From: Symbiodinium microadriaticum
Lineage: Eukaryota; Sar; Dinophyceae; Suessiales; Symbiodiniaceae
NCBI GenBank assembly: GCA_001939145.1
Contig: LSRX01000708.1
Span: 273,765-337,764 of the forward strand
Length of the DNA: 64,000 nt
Direction: 5' to 3'
Position numbers and translations under genes: made by a program. The notes beneath the pieces are model-generated. The model saw only the letters and a list, made by a program, of their open reading frames with translations, was not told where the DNA came from and searched no databases. Numbering within the stretch: position 1 is the first letter of the stretch; every line of letters starts with the position of its first letter. This document shows, piece after piece, positions 57,451-64,000 of the stretch.

Positions 57451-58068
57451 TTAAGGTAGGCATAGGAAGAACAGAGGTTCGTAGGGGTTCTGAGAGAGAG
57501 CTGGCTCAAACCCAGGCTGCTCTGATTCAGAGTTCAAGCTCCTGCATCGAGGCTCATGGGACTTGGGTAAATAGACTGTCCGAACAGTCTGGGGACCCAA
57601 GGGTCTGAGAAGACTTCTGGTGTGCTGTTTGTTATACTTTCGACGTTGCTGTTGTTTTGTGCATCTTGCGTCCGTATCATCATATCGGCCTCAAGAACTA
57701 CATGTGTCAGGTCTATCTAAAAACCAGTGTCTCTGCATCTATGGCTGTAATCTCTATCTCTATACATCCCTATAATATTTTCGTGTATGTATATCCGGCA
57801 GTTCTGTGAATTTGCATCCGGCAGTTTTCGTATCCTTATAAGGGAAATTCTTTGTACCCTCCCCCCTTGAACCACTTTACCCTCCCCCCTTGAACCACCC
57901 TAAACCCTAAACCCTATAGAAATCCTAAGAGACAGCAGGGGTGCCTCGAAGGTCTCGGGAAGCCCGAGCCCTGTGGATGAATCCAAAGGGAGGGGTTCAG
58001 GGTTTAGGGGTGGAGGGCCGCAAGTGGAGCTCTTTAGTCAGGCTTGACGTTTCGAATGCGTGGGGGGG

Positions 58069-58075
58069 AGAGAGG

Positions 58076-58127
<52 letters not shown>

Positions 58128-58156
58128 GAGACAGACAGAGAGAGAGCGAGACACAG

Positions 58157-58192
<36 letters not shown>
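58069..58192. repeat. (GA)n/(CAGA)n microsatellite
   Basis: About 120 bp of GAGA with ACAGACAG interruptions. Confidence 0.95.
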
Positions 58193-58194
<2 letters not shown>

Positions 58195-58359
58195 CCCAAA
58201 CCCGAATGCTTATAAACCCCTAAACCCCCAAGCCCTCAGAAGCCCTATTGGTACCATTGTAGGAGCTTTACAGAAGGTCTATATACCTTATAGAAGCCTT
58301 ATATACCCTAAACTCCCCACTTAGAGTTTCCTTTAAAAAGGGGTGGGGGGCTCTGCCTC

Positions 58360-58444
58360 AACTCCGAAGCACCCCCGAGAGAGCGCACCTCTGAAGTGAA
58401 GGAGATCTTGAGCACTTCACAAGAGTCCCTGGAGACGCTTGGCA
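58360..58444 (+). CDS. Possible exon, unknown protein
   Basis: A frame reads NSEAPPRERTSEVKEILSTS then QESLETLG; the second half looks helical. TTTAGGG filler begins directly after it. Confidence 0.38.
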
Positions 58445-58445
58445 G

Positions 58446-58535
58446 TTTAGGGTTTCTAGGGCGGCTTTAGGGCTTTAGGGGTTTTAGGGTTTAGGGTTTA
58501 GGGTCTTTAGGGCGAGTTTAGGGCTTTAGGGGTTT
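58446..58535. repeat. TTTAGGG-like tract
   Basis: Two copies of GGGCGnnTTTAGGGCTTTAG within TTTAGGG repeats. Confidence 0.85.
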
Positions 58536-58582
58536 TAGGTCGGGCTTACGGTTGACGTGACGTTTACTTGTGGCCTAAATAA

Positions 58583-58660
58583 ACGACCTACCTTTTCTTG
58601 GAGCCATACATAGAAACCTTAATATTGAGGAGCCCGAAAAAGTAGGTCTTTTCGGCTACA
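58583..58660. mobile_element. MITE-like element, family G
   Basis: ACGACCTACCTTTTCTTGG at the left is mirrored by CCGAAAAAGTAGGTCTTTTC at the right. Confidence 0.6.
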
Positions 58661-59054
58661 GGTAGGCTTTGTTGTTTGAGGGTTTCGGGTGCGACCTGGA
58701 GCGCGTTTTTTTTCCACAGAACCTCAGGGCTGTTGTGGGGGAGGGTTTTGAGGAACCCAAAACCCCTAAACCCTGAACCAAAAGTACCCTAAACCCTAAA
58801 CCCTAGCCCCCCTCAACCCTAAGCCCCAAACCAAAAGGGGCTCTGGGTTTGGGATCTCAACGTCTCGCCCTCAAGCCGAAACCCTACAGTCGAAGCCCCT
58901 ACGGACGGCAGCAAGCCCTGGAGCCTCAGAAAGTGTAGTTTTAACTGAGACAAGAAGGGGGGATTTGTGGTTTGGGGTTCAGGGATTAAGGGCCTACTGA
59001 CATGAATGGCTTAACTTGGTTTTTTTCAAAAGAAGGCTAAACAACCGCTGACGG

Positions 59055-59283
59055 CTTCATAAGACTCATAAGAGCTTGCCTTCATAAGACTCAGAATCAT
59101 AAGAGCTTGCCTTCCTGAGATTCATAAGAGCTTGCCTTCATAAGACTCCGAAGAGCTGAACTTCAAAACCTCAAAAGAGCTGAACTTCATAAGACTCATC
59201 CGAGTTGCACTGCATAAGGCTCATAAGATCTGAACTTCATAAGATTCCTAAGAGCTGAACTTCACAAAACTCCTAAGAGCTGA
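59055..59283. repeat. ~25-bp tandem array
   Basis: About nine units of CTTCATAAGACTCATAAGAG plus CTGAA or CTTGC. Confidence 0.85.
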
Positions 59284-59501
59284 AGGAGAGGATCCAGGTG
59301 TCTCAGCCTTTGGTTTGAAAGTTTGTTGTTGATTTCGCCTGAGACCTCCCGTGGTCAGCCTTAGGGCTAGAGGACTTGCTTTTATGGGATCCTAAACTAC
59401 GGGGGTTCTAAGGGCACTAGTGAATAGAATTGTTGGGCTCTACTCCCTTTCGAACTCCCTTCCCTTAACGGATCCCATATACTAGCAAGGAACCCTGAAC
59501 C

Positions 59502-59593
59502 AGAGAGCCACTCCGAGGAGCATTTCGTGTCCGATCCGTGCATAGTGCCCTGCACCACCTGAGCCGTGAGGCGATCTCGGAGACTCGTCGTAA
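59502..59593 (+). CDS. Possible exon, unknown protein
   Basis: A frame reads RGAFRVRSVHSALHHLSREA then ISETRRK, an amphipathic helix by eye. No family is recognised. Confidence 0.33.
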
Positions 59594-59698
59594 ACAGCCT
59601 GTTAGGGTTTAGGGTTTAGGGTTTCTAAATAATTGGAACTGGGTTCCTTTAAGGTTTCCTTTAAAAGGGTTACTATAAGGGGTATTATAAGGGTTGAA

Positions 59699-59803
59699 TA
59701 TAGGGACCTTAATAAATAGAACAGGGTTTTGGGGCCCATTATACTATACTTATAATAAGGGGCCCCCCAAAATAGTGTTGGCAATTATTTAGGCCCCTAC
59801 ATT
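59699..59803. mobile_element. MITE-like element, family F (inverted)
   Basis: ATAGGGACCTTAATAAATAG at the left and GCAATTATTTAGGCCCCTAC at the right give the family in reverse orientation. Confidence 0.7.
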
Positions 59804-60169
59804 ACCGAGTGGTTCTGCGGCAGTGTCATTTATAACATCATTGGCATAGGAGTCCATCAAACGAACAAACACATGTACACATAAGTATGTAGATAGATCG
59901 TCAGAATGTCAATCCATGTGCACACACACACGCTGGTGTGTGAGCTTGTATGTTTCGGGGGGGTTAGCAAGAGGAGTAGAGTGCCAATCTGTGGAGGCCC
60001 GAAGATGAAGCACATAAAATGTCGCTGCCGTGAAGAAGATGTGAGGGTTTAGGATTTAGGGTCTAGGGTCTAGGGAAACTAAACGTAGACCCTATGGTTC
60101 TGAGTTAATTACAGGACTCGGTCGATCTAAAGATCTGCATGACGTTGAAAAGTCTCCGCCCTGCTAAAA

Positions 60170-60415
60170 CCTGGAACCCTAAACCCGAAACCCAAAACCC
60201 TAAACCCAGTTAGGGCTTCCTAAACCCTAAACCCTAAAGCATAGCTTTGGCTTCGGGCTAAAGTTTTGGGCAGTTCGCGGGCCTGGGGCTTCCCTCGTTT
60301 ACGGCCTGTGAGGTGCTCCGGCTCAGAAGGCACTGAGGCACCCTAAACCCTGATTAGCCCTAATCTCTAAACCCTAAACCCCAAAAAGCCCTAAACCCTA
60401 AACCTTATGAACCCC
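60170..60415. repeat. CCCTAAA-like tracts
   Basis: Two blocks of CCCTAAACC units, 60170-60235 and 60340-60415. Confidence 0.8.
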
Positions 60416-60919
60416 TAATTTGCCCGAAATCCGAAGCCCCGATAAGTCGTATCCGGGTTCAGGGTTTACGGTCGGGTTGACGGTTTAGGGCTCTGCGTTT
60501 CTGGTCTAGGGCTTGGGGGGGGTCTGATGAACCTCAGCACGGGGTCGTTAAAACTGGGTGAGGTAGGCCCTTAATGCTTGTTTCTTCGGGTTCAGTGTAG
60601 AACTTTTGCAAGCTTTAGCCTTGATTTCTCAGCGGCAGAAGTAGAGGGTCTCTGAGTCCTCCGAATACCCAAGAAAGCCCTGCAAACGCAAGGCAGGTGC
60701 CGGTGAGCCAGAAAGACCAACATCCCTTGTACGGAACGCCCCTTCAACCAAAAAAGATGTTCCCGTTGTATAGTATCAGAGAGTAGGAGGGAAAAAAACC
60801 CTACTACCATTTTAAAATTTTGGGCTCTCTGGCGAGTCGGATCAGGGTTCTGAGTCTTGCGAAGACGACTCAAGCCGTCCATGTACAGCTGCAGTGGCGA
60901 TGGCAAAAGAAGCTTCTGC

Positions 60920-61015
60920 TCTAGGGTTTAGGGTTAGGGGTTTAGGGCTTTAAGGGGTTATGGGTTTAGAGTTTAGGGCTTTAGGGGCTTAGGGGTTTAG
61001 GGGTTAGGGTTTCAC
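60920..61015. repeat. TTTAGGG-like tract
   Basis: GGGTTTAGGG and GGGCTTTAGGGG units. Confidence 0.8.
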
Positions 61016-61313
61016 TCAAGGGTTCCATTCCCACGAAGCTTCGGTAAGGTCTGTAAGGGTTTCGAGGCGGAGTCTGGATTATATGACAAGATGGTTACTC
61101 TGAGGTTTCGGGCAGAATGTCCCGCTAGATAGGTGCTTTATTGCGGGGTTGAGGGGTTTAGGGTTAGGCCGTGCAGGGTTTAGTTGCTTTTTTTCCGGTT
61201 CAGGCTACGACTCAGGAGGGCCGGCCGCATCCTGTCACGGTGTGATGTTGAAGTCTCCGAACTGTGTTTTGGAGAACTACGCACAGGAACGTTGTCTCAC
61301 TACATGCTGTATG

Positions 61314-61500
61314 TGTATATATATATATACATATATATATATATAGATGCACTTATATTCCTACATACATACATACATACATACATACATACATACATAC
61401 ATACATACATACATAAATAGATGTAGGCATACATCTATATGTGTATATATATATATATATGTATTTATGTATTTATTCATTTATGTATACATATGTCGAC
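61314..61500. repeat. (TA)n and (CATA)n microsatellites
   Basis: A TA block, then about 14 CATA units at 61361-61414, then another TA block. Confidence 0.95.
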
Positions 61501-61689
61501 ACATGTACATGTGTGTGTGTGCATGTGTAGCAGAGCCAATTTCAGGAACATGGCCATTTTGTGAAGATAGACGTCGAGACATATCTTCAAAGTTTAGCAG
61601 GAAATTCGTGTATTCCTCGTGCAATTCATTGTGCCGCTGGTTGTGCTCACTGTTAGTGGGGCGGGGCGGTTTGAATACATATCCTTGTA

Positions 61690-61866
61690 CATATCTATGA
61701 TCTAGATCGATAGATAAATAGATCGCTAGACCGATGGATCGATAGATAGAAAGACAGATAGATCGATAGACGGGTTGATATATTATGTATATGTATATGC
61801 ACATATATATATATATGTATATACGTATACGTATACGTGTGCGTATACGTATACGTATAGGTATAG

Positions 61867-61906
<40 letters not shown>

Positions 61907-61912
61907 GTGTTT
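61690..61912. repeat. (GATA)-like and (TATACG)n/(TATATG)n microsatellites
   Basis: A hexanucleotide changes gradually from TATACG to TATAGG to TATATG along the block. Confidence 0.9.
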
Positions 61913-62477
61913 TGGTGTGTGCTGTGCTACCGAAGCGCCGTTGCAGCAGGCAGTCCCCTGGCACGGTATGCGGCATTCTGCCCTGTGATGCTTCTGGCCA
62001 CCTGGGTCCAGTAGACAGGGTGAGCGAATGGTTTACGAAGGGTTGCGATAAAGTGGAATCCGGGTTTACGGAAAGTTTGGTGAAATTAAGCAGTTCGGGC
62101 CAGAACTAGGACCTAGGATAGAAATGCCTACATCATGAGCCCGTGACACCCCGCATGCCCAAGCATTCTGGGGCTCTCATATCTAGATGCTTCGAGCTGG
62201 GGCGTTCAAGTCCTGGAGATTTTCCGGATAATTAAACCGTTGTTGGGTGCGCAGTCAGGGTTTGCCAACACTGTTTCGATAGATTCAGGCGTGAGAGGCT
62301 CAGGATAGTGAGTCGTGTCGGGGGTATGACTCCTGTACTGGCTCCACTATGCCATGTTCACCCATGGCTTAGATTGATTTAGTTGGTGGTTTCCTAGTGC
62401 ACCCGATATCACACCCAAGTCCAGAAAGAGCTCTGCATAGACATGCGCTCCAGTGGTTTCTAGAGCTCAATCAAATT

Positions 62478-62562
62478 ACATATAATATTGTGGGGGTTCC
62501 TTATTATAACTAGGATATAATATACCCAAAATCCCTATTCTAATGATTAAGGCCGCTATGTT
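62478..62562. mobile_element. MITE-like element, family F (left end diverged)
   Basis: TGTGGGGGTTCCTTATTATA and CCCTATTCTAATGATTAAGG match the family. Confidence 0.6.
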
Positions 62563-62569
62563 TGTCCGA

Positions 62570-63340
62570 AGAAGTCCTGGCGCTTGGCAAGCAGGCGAAG
62601 CCTCTCTGCCAAAGCGAGACATGAGCGATTCTCCGTCTTTATCGCTGCTTAGACATGCTCAAACGACATGAGGAGCCAATCCTGCACACAATGTAATGTA
62701 TTATGCCATGAAAAGGAGAATGTACTGCGATACGTTATAGTTCTAGTTTTTTGTACTTGCATAATCTAGTAGAAGCGAAAACAGTCGAATATGCTATAAG
62801 AAATATTGCCTTACTTCAAAAGCTAACCCCCTCAGCCCACAGGGCAGTGCCCGAACAGGAAACCCAAGACCTCTTCACCCCACCTCGAAGCCAAACCCTG
62901 CAACCCAATTCGCCTCAATAACCGGAACCCGAACTGGTAACCCTTGCACAACTTCAACTCTAAACCCTATACCCTATAAACTCCTAAACCCTAAACCCCA
63001 TGTAACCTTTTCACAACTTTCGGTGTTATGGTAAACAAAGCCTCAACGGAGGGCCTGCTCAAGAAATTCGTGCAGTTGTGCCCTGTTGCGAAGCAAGACG
63101 GGCCGTAAGGACCCACCCACAAAGACTCTGACGTTGATAATCCCAGGCGTTCTGGGCTTGAGGCGTTTTTTGGGGGCTGGGGATTTGAATCCTCAACCTT
63201 GAGCCTTAAATCCTGAGCCCCAAATCCGAAACCCTAAGCCCTAAACTCCTAAGCCCTAAACCCTAAACCCTACACCTTCTATATCTTAAAGCCTGAACCT
63301 GCAACCCGGGACTCTGGACCCTAAAGCCNGGTTGATGATA
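62570..63340. other. No gene recognised
   Basis: Sparse CCCTAAA motifs (62955-63000, 63225-63275) and no supported coding sequence. Confidence 0.5.
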
Positions 63341-63342
63341 TA

Positions 63343-63343
63343 A

Positions 63344-63387
<44 letters not shown>
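63343..63387. repeat. (CT)n(TA)n microsatellite
   Basis: CTCTCT passes into TATATA. Confidence 0.95.
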
Positions 63388-63389
<2 letters not shown>

Positions 63390-63669
63390 GAATAAAAAGC
63401 AGGGTACAGCGGCTACGACTTGGCTTTGTTTTGTGCTGCGTGGCTCTAGGAAATTTGTACCTTGCTTGTTTTGTGTGGTCGTTATTATGGCTTCTTTTCG
63501 GGTTTCGGATTCGGGGCTGTTTAGGGTTCGGGGATGTGCCTTCGAAGCAGATGTTAGGCAGGCAAGACCAGGTAGCGGCACATCATAGTACAGCAAGAGC
63601 CTGAAAAGCCCTAAAAGTACATGGCGAGCATACTGAGACGCTTCTTCCTCCAAGCCCTGAACTTCGATT

Positions 63670-63727
63670 CCTAAACCCTAAACCCCTAAACCCCCTAAAC
63701 CCTCAACCCCTAAACCCCTAAACCCTT
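63670..63727. repeat. CCCTAAA-like tract
   Basis: Consecutive CCCTAAACC units. Confidence 0.85.
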
Positions 63728-63761
63728 CTTAAAAGGAAGGTCCTCTCGGTCCGCAAAAAAA

Positions 63762-63870
63762 GAGGGGCAACTCGCATTTTCATCCATTTTTGGCGGCACT
63801 GCGGAGCGCTGCAAAGCCCCGGAGGCCTGGGTCCTGGACGTCACGTCCCTTCCCGACGCACCTCTTGCTT
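63762..63870 (+). CDS. Possible exon, unknown protein
   Basis: A frame reads EGQLAFSSIFGGTAERCKAP then EAWVLDVTSLPDAPLAFG. Composition is normal, and telomere-like filler flanks both sides. The family is unknown. Confidence 0.38.
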
Positions 63871-63904
63871 TTGGTTTTTTGGGCCCTCAAAGCCTTCTTC
63901 CCTT

Positions 63905-64000
63905 CGGTTTAGTTTAGGGTTTTTTGGGCCCTTGAAGCCCAGGGTTTAGGGGTTAAGGGTTTAGAGGTTTTGGGGGTTAGAGGTTTAGGGGTTTAGGGTT
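63905..64000. repeat. TTTAGGG-like tract at window end
   Basis: GGTTTAGGGGTTAAGGG-type units run to the last base. Confidence 0.8.

Noticed and set aside
57941-58324. 127-codon Glu/Arg-rich frame
   Set aside because: It is the (GA)n/(CAGA)n microsatellite read in frame.
61775-62014. Tyr/Thr-rich frames near 61.8 kb
   Set aside because: They are the TATATG/TATACG repeat.

Overview
The window looks like nuclear DNA of a dinoflagellate, most likely of the Symbiodiniaceae type. Plant-type telomere motifs (TTTAGGG/CCCTAAA) and their decayed forms are scattered in both orientations over almost the whole 64 kb, so they are interstitial filler and not a chromosome end. Host coding sequence appears only as short islands of 40-130 bp, several with CAG|G acceptors or GAG|GT donors. 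A ubiquitin-like/ankyrin gene copy of a style I associate with Symbiodinium is present. Two large retroelements supply nearly all long open frames. There is a 51-N gap at 28314-28364, and single Ns lie at 32511 and 63329. No rRNA, tRNA or CRISPR was seen.

Layout. 1-8.3 kb: telomere-like filler, short inverted-repeat elements and a few exon-like islands. 8.38-9.62 kb: a Ubl-ankyrin gene copy with one probable intron and two frame breaks. 9.8-14.6 kb: filler and short palindromic elements. 14.65-22.81 kb: a minus-strand non-LTR retrotransposon between trinucleotide microsatellites. It encodes an ORF1, an endonuclease/reverse transcriptase/zinc-finger protein, a helical ORF3 module and a C-terminal ubiquitin-specific-protease-like domain. 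23.1-26.3 kb: a plus-strand run of Thr/Ser-rich exons. 28-53 kb: plus-strand islands, several of which read as ribonuclease-inhibitor-type leucine-rich repeats and may belong to one stretched gene. 37.0-46.3 kb: a young, complete minus-strand Ty1/copia element sitting inside an older short palindromic element. 46.4-64 kb: filler, tandem repeats, microsatellites and more exon-like islands.

The most unusual content is in the two retroelements. The copia element has the expected gag, protease, integrase, reverse transcriptase and RNase H. It also has a degenerate cytosine-methyltransferase-like domain between protease and integrase, and a domain with the HxD...H...R signature of 2-oxoglutarate/Fe(II) dioxygenases between integrase and reverse transcriptase. 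A membrane segment plus a Cys/His motif closes the polyprotein. The LINE carries a deubiquitinase-like domain with all catalytic boxes recognisable. Dinoflagellate DNA is rich in 5-hydroxymethyluracil and methylcytosine, so element-encoded base-modification domains are a plausible, untested link to host chromatin. All functional calls rest on motif reading by eye; no database search was run.
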